A stretch of 15,485 nt of DNA from positions 1 to 15,485 of the forward strand of contig JABJFP010000280.1 in NCBI GenBank assembly GCA_018662715.1. Direction: 5' to 3'. Below the pieces are notes generated by a model that was not told the origin of the DNA, searched no databases, and worked only from the letters and a program-made list of their open reading frames with translations. Origin of the DNA: Methanobacteriota archaeon (GTDB lineage: Archaea; Thermoplasmatota; Poseidoniia; Poseidoniales; Poseidoniaceae). This document shows, one piece after another, positions 8,501 through 14,215 of this stretch. The translations under genes were made by a program, and so were the position numbers. Every line of letters starts with the position of its first letter. The first letter of the stretch is position 1.

Positions 8501-10854
8501 ATGTTGGTACCTGCGTAGATGAAAGCTCCAGCGTTGCCTGCTTCAATTGCAAAGTCAAAGAATTGCGTTGGACGGGTTTGCCAACTGCTTCCTTGGCCGA
8601 AGTTCGTCGTTTGTGTTCCGTCCCATTTTCTGGCGCCTTGTTGTGTGCCAATGTAGAGGTTAACACCGTCACTTGCTAGCGCATAGATTTGGTTGCTTGG
8701 CAGTGGAGCATTCCTACCGCTGGCGAGAATTGGCGTAAGGATCTCTCCGGTTGAAAGGTCCTTTCGGACAACGCCGAATCCTTGGAGGCCGAGGTGAAGG
8801 ATGTTGCCAACCATGGCAACACCAGCATAACTTACGCCGTTAATTCCAGTTGAGCCCCACGGGGTCAACCATGAATCGTTGGTGATATCGTATCGAAGAA
8901 TACCTTTGTCTTCTGTAGCCACATAAGCCCTCCCACCGTTGAGCACAACGTCTCCGAGAAGGGATGAAGGAATACCGTTGGTGGTGTCGTAACCGATGCA
9001 TGAAGATGCTGATTGTTGGGGTTGTGAACGATTGATAATTGCAAATCCGCCGTTCTCCAACGATGCCACAATCGAATCCGCATTCATGTCAAGGCTCAGG
9101 AAATCTGAGCCTGTTGCCCAGCAACCTTGTCCGTTCCACTGGTTTAGGACCGTGCCTGAAGATGAGTGCTGGACGACAGTGCTGTTGGACGTTGCGAGGA
9201 ACAAATCTGTACCATCCGAACCCATAGCCAGTACATCATCAGCCAACGGCCAAGAAGGCAACCAGACGGTATTGCCTATGTCAAATCGGTTGATTCCAGT
9301 TCCATCATTTCCTGTGATGTAAAGGATGCCGTTGATTTCCTCAATGAGGCCCATTTCATCCGTAGTGGGTCCACTTGAGAGCATGATGTTCCCTTCCAAT
9401 ATCGGGCTGTTTCCAGGTGTCAAATGGGCGAGTGTTCCTTCCCCGTCGCTGATAAGCAATCCTGTTTGACTTGGTGAGGCTTGACCAAGGTCGTCCCAGA
9501 TCATCATCGCCTGAGCCTCAGATTGCAAACCAAAGTCGGAGAGTGCGTATGTGGTTGAGAATATTCCATTTGTTGTATTGTAGACGTGGAGCGATGGTCC
9601 GTTTAGAATGTAGAGGTTCGAATCAACTCTTGCAAGGCCGGCGATATCGTTGCTGTCAAGCCAATTCGAAGCAGTCCATGTGGAGAGCCAAAAGCCTGCC
9701 GAGAAATCAAATCGGGCAAGCCCGTTATCGGACGACCCCAGTAGGAGTTGATTTCCGGAAACAGCCATTGTTGTGACATCATCGGAATGAAGCGTATTTC
9801 CGGTATTCCAAGACGAGAGCGGAGCGTTTGTTGTCAAGTCGTATCTGTACACTCCAGCGCCTTCAAACGCAGTGTAGAGCACACCATTGACTTCAATCAT
9901 GGCTGTAGCCGATTCCGGAATGATCGTGCCTGCATTGGTTGTTTGAACGCTGTTCCAACCGACACCGTCCCACTGTGAAACTCCACTAGCGTCAGCTCCG
10001 AAGACTTCACCGCTCGTTGTTAGTATGAAGGTATCAAACGATTCTGTGAGAGATGGTAGGGCAGGTTGGAGGCTTGAATTATCCAAAGATAACGCATGCA
10101 TTGTACCGTCTCCAGCAAGGAGGTGAAGGAGGCCATTGTTTGCATCAACGACCATTTCATCGATGCCCATATAATTGGTAAATTCCATCATATCAATGAC
10201 GACGGGGTTCGCGTTGACATCAAGCATGAGAAGGTCATTGTTCACGGCTACATACATGAATCCAAGGCCAGGGTGTACTGCGTAATCGTTGATGATGGTC
10301 TCAACAGGACGTAGAGAGACTGCGGGGTCGACAGGGGCCAGGGCTTGAATGACCATATCTGTGATTTCAGCATCGGATGGTAAGGTCCAACCTGCGTCTG
10401 AATTGCTGTTCGGGTTCAAACGCCCTTCGTACACGGCGCCATTGTCGAACTGATTGGATTCACCCAGCATGCCTGAACCAGACCAATCGAACAGACTTGT
10501 TCCCATACCCTCAACGGCAAGCAACGGGCTTTCAATCACCATTCCATCTTCTCCACTTACTCGGATTTCAAGCGTGACGTTGGATAATTCGGCCCCGGGT
10601 GCAAAGCTCAGATTCCAATCTGCGCTTGCTTGAGCACCGGTACCGGAGGCGTTTGCTCCGATGGCATCAAGCGTGACCCATCCAGTGTCGTTACTTCCCT
10701 CTAGCGGCCACGTTACTCCGCTGGGCTCAGCATGGGCGGAAACCGTCGAAAGGGTAAGCAATGGTGCCATTGACATGAGCAGCATTAGCAGGACCATCGA
10801 TAGGGCGCGGCCAGCCGCTCGAGAGTCGTTCACAGCACTTCGGGTTGGATTCAT
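2512..10854 (-). CDS. Giant secreted, C-terminally membrane-anchored beta-propeller/FN3 surface protein
   Basis: Large cell-surface protein of unknown ligand. From ATG 10854 it has 2,780 residues: a signal peptide (arginines at 5, 12 and 16, hydrophobic core about 17-38, likely cleavage after AHA at 42); an N-terminal beta-rich domain (about 45-180); a very long array of propeller-like blades (about 183-1790) with recurring units such as a Trp-rich strand, GLPS-like turn, LYIGT strand and GLxRFD strand; a beta-sandwich-like linker (about 1795-1920); six FN3-type domains (about 1922-2622); one membrane helix (2648-2668); and a 112-residue cytoplasmic tail rich in Pro and Gln ending SFLDDLL. 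More than twenty N-x-S/T sequons and twelve closely paired cysteines fit an exported, probably glycosylated ectodomain. The frame extends upstream to ATG 10941, but that start would place a charged stretch before the signal peptide and lies upstream of the TATA-like element, so 10854 is preferred. Adhesion or polymer binding is plausible but inferred. Confidence 0.9.
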   Translation of the reverse strand: MNPTRSAVNDSRAAGRALSMVLLMLLMSMAPLLTLSTVSAHAEPSGVTWPLEGSNDTGWVTLDAIGANASGTGAQASADWNLSFAPGAELSNVTLEIRVSGEDGMVIESPLLAVEGMGTSLFDWSGSGMLGESNQFDNGAVYEGRLNPNSNSDAGWTLPSDAEITDMVIQALAPVDPAVSLRPVETIINDYAVHPGLGFMYVAVNNDLLMLDVNANPVVIDMMEFTNYMGIDEMVVDANNGLLHLLAGDGTMHALSLDNSSLQPALPSLTESFDTFILTTSGEVFGADASGVSQWDGVGWNSVQTTNAGTIIPESATAMIEVNGVLYTAFEGAGVYRYDLTTNAPLSSWNTGNTLHSDDVTTMAVSGNQLLLGSSDNGLARFDFSAGFWLSTWTASNWLDSNDIAGLARVDSNLYILNGPSLHVYNTTNGIFSTTYALSDFGLQSEAQAMMIWDDLGQASPSQTGLLISDGEGTLAHLTPGNSPILEGNIMLSSGPTTDEMGLIEEINGILYITGNDGTGINRFDIGNTVWLPSWPLADDVLAMGSDGTDLFLATSNSTVVQHSSSGTVLNQWNGQGCWATGSDFLSLDMNADSIVASLENGGFAIINRSQPQQSASSCIGYDTTNGIPSSLLGDVVLNGGRAYVATEDKGILRYDITNDSWLTPWGSTGINGVSYAGVAMVGNILHLGLQGFGVVRKDLSTGEILTPILASGRNAPLPSNQIYALASDGVNLYIGTQQGARKWDGTQTTNFGQGSSWQTRPTQFFDFAIEAGNAGAFIYAGTNIGVCKYSLATMAVSDCQNVYDGMPNWATYSVSYDSNYVYGGTTSGVGLITKSNFQHDYNWGEGTQTENAVVEIMGDIAYIGTDGLGVLRYNITSNEWLTPFTEDNGVLDGGNDDVTGMVADIRQNLLWVGGSDGFQLINVTTGGEAYDIEKSSNLYSANGDPYGMIIHNNIMYYHSLTASDEVSRLDVFNLTNLGNIDIGSQVGENGGDIVGMDLVGDILMTSVVSPQWWNSDGSGGIGMWNTTSNSFENNILPTGSVDRVTSYRSSIGNTWVSWGELKLDLYAPNGTLVNSWDTYELPIRGMVEYDGHVLFAAEDGVHRYNETSNQWAAKWTAGNGLPTNAGTIFYELWTDGANLAVGGARFQGWGGFAEGIISLRDSTGAWSSYAADSYTNIPNGYPISMEMCGGALNIAMYNNNGGIARIDLQNQTVLSGFDRSQLDGTSPASVTCDSADTLYIGYYNDNQPISKYSFSSNSFLASLTTTSHNLPSDRIWYDSLAHANGQLIVGHGIGNSGSNLIGGGYSVMSSNGATTTQANVQSGGSSVTSFQWLGGTTGWMMGQAGGSSGYSHVSTLSTLGMQKVVDLPGLVSGQITAMAGNSTHIWAATGGQTAQGQFSGIGAGLLQGTFQPNGDVQWEYGWAMAANSRATDFYLQGDQLYIASNPTGLMKLDVPNKNLASITGSLHDKFDQMELYNNHLVIGLAGEGGSPPGVQTFDLNTQQFDGGRLIAGLPSNIVNGFDDSNNIMYIGTNGGLGRFNITTATNDWMDSVTINSGLQDNVIEDVLVIGTNVFLATPSGLIIWDEITETSTLMDTSDGLMSTSTWGLTKIPVGQMAPAPVLVLSHDGRGADRPGVTMINVGTMQVISTHRFDQLPSNTVTALTGDWWGLHIATDIGPMTHWNSSDTMFEDGLASYQTPTWPVEGMMSNGDELIAFSSSSASLSESRTTNHARLTSFNQGGIIDGIVTGSHVWLTTSEGLVGWQTNGQFTEVDDYTMRRAHPLTVRALSNSQGTGGSGLNITGMTHPGVDISLVDPSAPFALDSTQGTSGPHGIMLQKVPLVFTSSESGAAVWARSMSVNYDATLDLSQDPNLGSTLQLALDNGLLYDNTRHVKLRLYSPSNGSMEARITYDYIRTDTPVDMENLVDRPDDGGSTLTASWSLVHDEDFSRYLIFLNEGPWATAPNELALMGQTPDKAVSLHSRLGADIETANGQPIKDGTDYYGVIVVEYTDGRWGEVSAPFGPASSSDEIPSAPLWATASAMGSNGEDGDLELEWARCTALDLARTNVYVSTTVMTDALGLSLETSYLPNQGNQSILSLAPAVPVWIGFTCVDEAGQENLSDVTIVGPVVPTGELNDNQAPEPIEGTTAVDIPDDEGGRISVMWNQSSAEDCAFYTVFMNQGGDAGDDGIIGTVDGFSQAAVINSCEDTETTITSLDGVPLIDGQIYSIGVVAYDVWLNGNTDSVRIVTATPFQNIIGSGIAPERISSLLAFDHANDDGTSIDVVWTPSGADDFASYTVWVADQPVDDLALAYATFGTNPDVCGCFTFNKQWIDDRTNSIELTISTALYGESALTASTPQLIRPDVELFVAVTVHDLKGNVHLTDLTQATVTPIDNINDNTPPDRLTDLELTDRPNDDGSALLLGFELSNADDIAYYDVYAATFEFNAANPNGQALTPIASLDRNPSLPLTIDIVAGDTPVIPGQDIWVAVVAVDTSGNAHTTDLTVVNAQSIDDGVTDPGNYLPDIESVTATWDMETNIFVEWDHSTDAQVRGYHVYISDSAFEDITDATMVGDVKASNSFLITPSLFEELDNESAWYVAVTPYDESLSKETVTSVKLNAFGDDGKAPVDGDDSGQLSLESLLTGPNLIAAGMLVIVVLLAVLVVRSRGSSNRRSKSWELQEATWGIQDQGWGDAPGQAPPASPPPAPPQGVSQQQATDIYAAANQIQSTNYGRTEYQPAQPVLQPQVRADVVNDLLGAQTPPPSPQIDTSFLDDLL
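2989..5088 (-). repeat. Six tandem FN3-type domains in the giant surface protein
   Basis: Six tandem domains of about 100-130 residues lie at roughly 1922-2028, 2031-2132, 2142-2253, 2264-2396, 2403-2515 and 2526-2622. Five have a tryptophan in strand B (ASW, LEW, VMW, VVW, VEW; the fifth has LGF), and most have a downstream YxVY/YTVW-like strand and an Asp-rich edge. Four carry a near-identical acidic loop just before strand B: DRPDDGG, DIPDDEGG, DHANDDGT and DRPNDDGS; the second domain has a weaker GEDGD. FN3-like folds often serve as spacers or protein-protein modules on surface proteins; the acidic loop could bind calcium, which is inference. Confidence 0.7.
5448..10310 (-). repeat. Protein-level repeat array: beta-propeller blades in the giant surface protein
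   Basis: This part of the giant gene encodes degenerate repeats of roughly 40-60 residues that look like blades of WD40/two-component-regulator-type propellers. Recurring elements are VxxxGxxLYIGTxxGLxRFD-like strand pairs, a phrase of the form ITNDSWLTPW (Trp662) repeated as ITSNEWLTPF (Trp881), and GLP/NxV turns. I estimate some 25-30 units, enough for several propellers, but did not delimit each blade. The repeats are too diverged to show as DNA repeats, which suggests an old expansion. Confidence 0.75.
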
Positions 10855-10867
10855 ATGACGCACCGGA

Positions 10868-10886
10868 CTTTCAGGGTATTTGAAAG
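10868..10886. repeat. 19-bp inverted repeat in the giant gene leader
   Basis: CTTTCA (10868-10873) and TGAAAG (10881-10886) are perfect 6-bp arms around a 7-nt spacer. The element sits 14-32 bp before the preferred giant-gene start and about where transcription would begin from the TATA-like element, so it could be a regulator site or a weak 5' hairpin. A chance origin is possible for arms this short. Confidence 0.35.
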
Positions 10887-10899
10887 GGGCTCCTTCTTG

Positions 10900-10914
10900 A
10901 CTATACAATAATTC
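10900..10914 (-). promoter_or_regulatory. Candidate archaeal TATA-like promoter element for the giant/pab operon
   Basis: Read on the minus strand this is GAATTATTGTATAGT, the most AT-rich stretch upstream of the giant gene. Archaeal TATA boxes lie about 25 bp before the start of transcription; here that puts the start near 10880, about 25 nt before ATG 10854 and downstream of the alternative ATG 10941. No convincing BRE was identified and the match is loose. Confidence 0.45.
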
Positions 10915-10922
10915 AACAAATC

Positions 10923-10956
10923 GCCGCAAAATCGCGCTCATTTAGCCGCAAAATCG
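10923..10956. repeat. 12-bp direct repeat with 22-bp period between divergent genes
   Basis: GCCGCAAAATCG occurs at 10923-10934 and again, identical, at 10945-10956, start-to-start distance 22 bp, about two helical turns. It lies just upstream of the TATA-like element of the giant gene and about 100 bp before the malic enzyme start. Such spacing fits two protein molecules binding the same DNA face, so it may be an operator or activator site; this is inference. Confidence 0.45.
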
Positions 10957-11056
10957 GTTTCGCCCATGATTCAGAGCCTCAAAGAATCGCATCTCATCAG
11001 CAAGGACTCACACAACACTCAAACCATAGATGTCAGCCGTTGGATAAGGGGTCCGT

Positions 11057-13378
11057 ATGGAACGAGAAACCAAAGAGCGATTGCTTCGCAAGGAAGCACT
11101 GGAATACCACGAGGCAGAACCGCGTGGAAAAATCAAGGTCGTTCCGACCAAACCACACGCTACTGCTCATGAATTGAGCCTGGCTTATTCCCCGGGGGTA
11201 GCCTATCCTTGTTTGGAGATAGAAGCGCGTCCCGAAGACGCTTACAAGTACACGTCAAAAGGAAACCTTGTGGCCGTTATTTCCAACGGAACCGCAGTCC
11301 TTGGGCTCGGTAATATCGGAGCACTCGCCAGTAAACCTGTTATGGAAGGGAAAGGCTTGCTCCTGAAGACGTTTGCAGGTATTGACGTTTTTGATATTGA
11401 GGTGGATACCGAAGACCCTGAAGAATTTATCAGCACGGTTGTTAACATTTCCAAAACATTTGGAGGGATCAACCTTGAAGATATCAAGGCCCCAGAATGC
11501 TTCGAGATTGAGCGACGTATTGCGGAAGCGACCGACGTTCCCGTCATGCACGACGATCAACATGGAACCGCGATTATCTCAGCCGCTGCACTTCTTAACG
11601 CTGCAGAATTACAGGGTAAAGCCCTCAAAACGCTGAAGGTAGTAGTCATTGGTGCAGGTGCCTCTGCTATTGCATGTGCGAATCATTACATCGCTATTGG
11701 AGTGAGCATCAAGAACATCACGCTGGTCGACAGCCAAGGCATTGTCACCAAGAAGCGACTGGATGCAGGTGAGTTGAACGAATACAAGGCGCCTTTCGCT
11801 CATGACCGAGCACCAGGGGACCTCAGTGACGCCATGAAAGGAGCCGATGTGATGTTGGGTCTGTCACGGGGCGGATTGGTCTCCCAAGACATGGTCAAGA
11901 GCATGGCTGATAAACCGATTATTTTCGCATTAGCCAACCCTACGCCAGAGATTTTGCCTGAAGAAATCCTTGTTGTTAGGCAGGATGCAATCATTGCCAC
12001 TGGGCGTTCTGACTACGTAAACCAAGTCAATAACGTACTGGGCTTTCCTTACATCTTCCGCGGTGCCTTGGATGTTCGCGCACGAGACATTACTCAGAAC
12101 ATGAAGATGGCAGCGACCAGAGCGCTTGCTCAACTTGCAAAAGAACCCGTTCCAGATTACATCTCCGCAGCCTATGACGGCGTAGTCATGCAATATGGGC
12201 CCGAGTACATCATACCCAAACCCTTTGACCGCCGTGTTTTGATTTGGGAAGCAGCTGCGGTAGCACAAGCTGCAGTTGATGAAGGAATCACCGGAGTTAG
12301 CGCTGAAGATTTTGACATCGACCGCTACAAAGAAGAACTTGAATCGCGTCTTGGCGAGTCCTATTCTGTCATGCGCCAAGTCATCAACCAAGTCAAAGGG
12401 AAGGGTAAGCGAATCGTGTTCCCAGAGGGAGATAACGAAGCCGTTCTACGTGCCGCTGCACAATTGTCGGAACAACGCATCTGTCAACCAATCCTACTCG
12501 GGCCCGTTGACCGCATTGACCGAATGATTGGAGAATTGGGTCTGCACTTTGAGTATGAACGGTACGACCCAAGGTACGATGAGCGACGTAAAACAGTCTA
12601 TGCGGATGCATTTTTCGCACGAAGGCAACGCAAAGGAATCACATGGCCAGATGCGGCACGTTTGCTCAAAAGCAGACCTTATTTCGCAAGTCAAATGGTC
12701 CAACTGGGCGATGCAGACGGATTTGTTGGCGGCGTAAGTCGGAATTATGCTGACGTGCTACGGCCTCCCTTGCAACTGATTGGTAAATCCAAAGGCAGTC
12801 ACTGTATCATCGGATGTTACATGATGAACATCAAAGGACGAACGATCTTCCTTGCCGACGCTACGGTAAACGTCTATCCAGACAGCAGAACACTCGCTGA
12901 GATTGCCGTTCAGACCGCAAAGGTTGCACGACGGTTTGGTGTCATACCAAAGGTCGCCATGCTTTCGTTCTCGAACTTTGGTTCCACTCGTGCCCAACGA
13001 AGTGAACGGATTGAGGACGCCGTTTTAATGGCACGAGAACTCGACCCTTCGTTAGTAATTGACGGCCCAATGCAAGGCGATACGGCGCTCAACACCCTTG
13101 TTCAAGATGAGTATCCGTTCATGAATCTTGAAGGTCCGGCCAATGTTTTGGTTTTGCCGAATCTTGCGGCAGCCAATATTGCTTACAAATTGTTAGAGGA
13201 GCTTGGAGATGCTGAGATGACAGGGCCAATTCTTGAAGGAATGGACCGGCCTGTTCAGTTGGTAGCACGACAAGACGGCGTTCGTCACATTGTCAACATG
13301 GCAACCATCTGCGCTGCAGATGCCATCCGCAGTGAATCTTATTGGGATACACTATCCGATGCATCTTCTAAGGAATGA
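11057..13378 (+). CDS. maeB: Malic enzyme-phosphotransacetylase hybrid (MaeB type), oxaloacetate-decarboxylating
   Basis: Oxidative decarboxylation of malate to pyruvate and CO2 with NAD(P), linking the TCA cycle to pyruvate and NADPH supply; cytoplasmic. The 773-residue protein matches the roughly 760 of bacterial MaeB. Malic domain: TKPHAT near 31-36, Tyr44 in AYSPGVA, Lys99 in MEGKG, metal ligands Glu141-Asp142 and HDDQHGT (165-171), dinucleotide fold VVIGAGAS (196-203), ANPTPE (293-298), TGRSDYVNQVNN (315-326, Val where Pro is common) and FRGALDVRA. From about 445 follows a phosphotransacetylase-like domain (IVFPEGDN 453-460, VAMLSFSNFGS, DGPMQGD, VLPNLAAANIAYK). In MaeB this domain is usually not a working transacetylase but senses acetyl-CoA; loss of the SRG motif near the C-terminus fits that. 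The start matches the family N-terminus; only a weak AAGGGG precedes it. Cofactor preference cannot be read reliably. The gene is transcribed alone and overlaps its convergent neighbour by 40 bp. Confidence 0.95.
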   Translation: MERETKERLLRKEALEYHEAEPRGKIKVVPTKPHATAHELSLAYSPGVAYPCLEIEARPEDAYKYTSKGNLVAVISNGTAVLGLGNIGALASKPVMEGKGLLLKTFAGIDVFDIEVDTEDPEEFISTVVNISKTFGGINLEDIKAPECFEIERRIAEATDVPVMHDDQHGTAIISAAALLNAAELQGKALKTLKVVVIGAGASAIACANHYIAIGVSIKNITLVDSQGIVTKKRLDAGELNEYKAPFAHDRAPGDLSDAMKGADVMLGLSRGGLVSQDMVKSMADKPIIFALANPTPEILPEEILVVRQDAIIATGRSDYVNQVNNVLGFPYIFRGALDVRARDITQNMKMAATRALAQLAKEPVPDYISAAYDGVVMQYGPEYIIPKPFDRRVLIWEAAAVAQAAVDEGITGVSAEDFDIDRYKEELESRLGESYSVMRQVINQVKGKGKRIVFPEGDNEAVLRAAAQLSEQRICQPILLGPVDRIDRMIGELGLHFEYERYDPRYDERRKTVYADAFFARRQRKGITWPDAARLLKSRPYFASQMVQLGDADGFVGGVSRNYADVLRPPLQLIGKSKGSHCIIGCYMMNIKGRTIFLADATVNVYPDSRTLAEIAVQTAKVARRFGVIPKVAMLSFSNFGSTRAQRSERIEDAVLMARELDPSLVIDGPMQGDTALNTLVQDEYPFMNLEGPANVLVLPNLAAANIAYKLLEELGDAEMTGPILEGMDRPVQLVARQDGVRHIVNMATICAADAIRSESYWDTLSDASSKE

Positions 13379-14211
13379 ACATCCTCATAACGTAATGTTG
13401 GGCGTTTTGGTCTCCAAATCGCACCGGTTATGAAACCAGCACACAAGCCTCCGAAAAAGAGGTTGAACCATCCGTCGATGGCGTAGGCTCCCATTCCCCT
13501 GGCGATTGGAATCGCAAAAGAAGGAACGATTCCTAGTATGGTGGTCCAAAGGAGTTCAGAACGAATATTGGCCCATGTGTCAGTTGTTGACGGCACTCGC
13601 TTTGCCGAGGACGTTCGTATTGGCGAGAGTACCAAGCGCGCATAGACTCCAGGAAGGGGCCGTTGAGACGGGACCGTTCCTTTTGCAAATACGGTTGCAT
13701 TGCGCGGATGAATTGCCATGACTGCGGATTGTGAGGAAGCAGGTCCGATGAATTCGTTTGGACGAGGTCGCCCATCCATCATGGCCCCCCTGTTGTTTGA
13801 GGCAGGACCGTCTGCAAGGCGTTCATTGGTGCCGACTCTCAGGGCAAACGCTCCTTCGCGTTGGGCAAGATACCATTCAGATTCCGAGGGAAGACGGAGT
13901 TCCCACGACCCTTCATGTTCGTTGCAAAATGTTTTGAATTCTGAAGACTCCATCATCGCTTGACAAAGTTCCTCGACATCGTTTGCCGTTAAGTCGTCCA
14001 TCGGTAGGTCTGCCTCTGCCGATTGAGTCTGAGCCTGGAGTGCCGCTGCAACATCAGCACGGGTAAGCAGTTCATTCATGATGAAAAATGCAGGTAGCCG
14101 GACTTCGTAGGCTGGGCGCTGACTTGAGTAAATCCATCCGCCTTTGTTTGTTCCAAGAACAAGCGTATCCGAGGCGACTTCTTGAAAGTCGATGGACCCG
14201 AAGCGAACCAT
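13339..14211 (-). CDS. FGE/SUMF1-fold-like membrane protein without catalytic cysteines
   Basis: No function can be assigned. Residues 1-197 resemble the formylglycine-generating enzyme/sulfatase-modifying-factor fold: LVLGTNKGGWIYSSQRP and YEVRLPAFFIMNELLTRADV (about 17-54) match the typical entry of such domains, and LRLPSESEWYLAQREGAF (105-122) matches the RLPTEAEWEYAARGG signature. The two active-site cysteines near the C-terminus of true FGE are missing; only Cys83 and Cys96 occur in the domain, both in an inserted helical stretch, and the end reads GVYARLVLSP. Two hydrophobic helices follow (about 219-237 and 246-266), then a charged tail. The domain is probably a binding or scaffolding relative rather than an oxidase. 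The start ATG 14211 lies 4 bp after the stop of the GST-like gene, indicating co-transcription. The 3' end overlaps the convergent malic enzyme gene by 40 bp. Confidence 0.7.
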   Translation of the reverse strand: MVRFGSIDFQEVASDTLVLGTNKGGWIYSSQRPAYEVRLPAFFIMNELLTRADVAAALQAQTQSAEADLPMDDLTANDVEELCQAMMESSEFKTFCNEHEGSWELRLPSESEWYLAQREGAFALRVGTNERLADGPASNNRGAMMDGRPRPNEFIGPASSQSAVMAIHPRNATVFAKGTVPSQRPLPGVYARLVLSPIRTSSAKRVPSTTDTWANIRSELLWTTILGIVPSFAIPIARGMGAYAIDGWFNLFFGGLCAGFITGAIWRPKRPTLRYEDVHSLEDASDSVSQ

Positions 14212-14215
14212 GTTC

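Larger units (their letters stand above)
10855..11056. other. Divergent intergenic region between giant surface gene and maeB
   Basis: This 202-bp region is the only sizeable intergenic stretch in the window. Its left half holds the inverted repeat, TATA-like element and 12-bp direct repeat described separately. The right half (about 10957-11056) should contain the maeB promoter, but no convincing TATA box or RNA structure was seen there. A short frame from 10966 on the plus strand runs into maeB in another frame and shows no protein-like features. Confidence 0.6.

Noticed and set aside
2989..10310. Tandem DNA repeats within the giant gene, possibly from misassembly or recent expansion.
   Set aside because: The repeats are visible only as diverged protein motifs; I saw no long near-identical DNA copies.
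10855..10941. ATG 10941 as the true start of the giant protein.
   Set aside because: It would add 29 residues before a normal signal peptide and lies upstream of the TATA-like element.
10966..11172. Plus-strand 68-residue frame starting in the intergenic region.
   Set aside because: It runs into maeB in another frame, and shows no protein-like features.
12390..13378. Separate, active phosphotransacetylase gene.
   Set aside because: It is in frame with the malic domain with no stop or start between, and the domain resembles the non-catalytic MaeB C-terminus.
13339..14211. A working formylglycine-generating enzyme that would activate sulfatases.
   Set aside because: The two active-site cysteines are absent and no sulfatase gene is present in the window.
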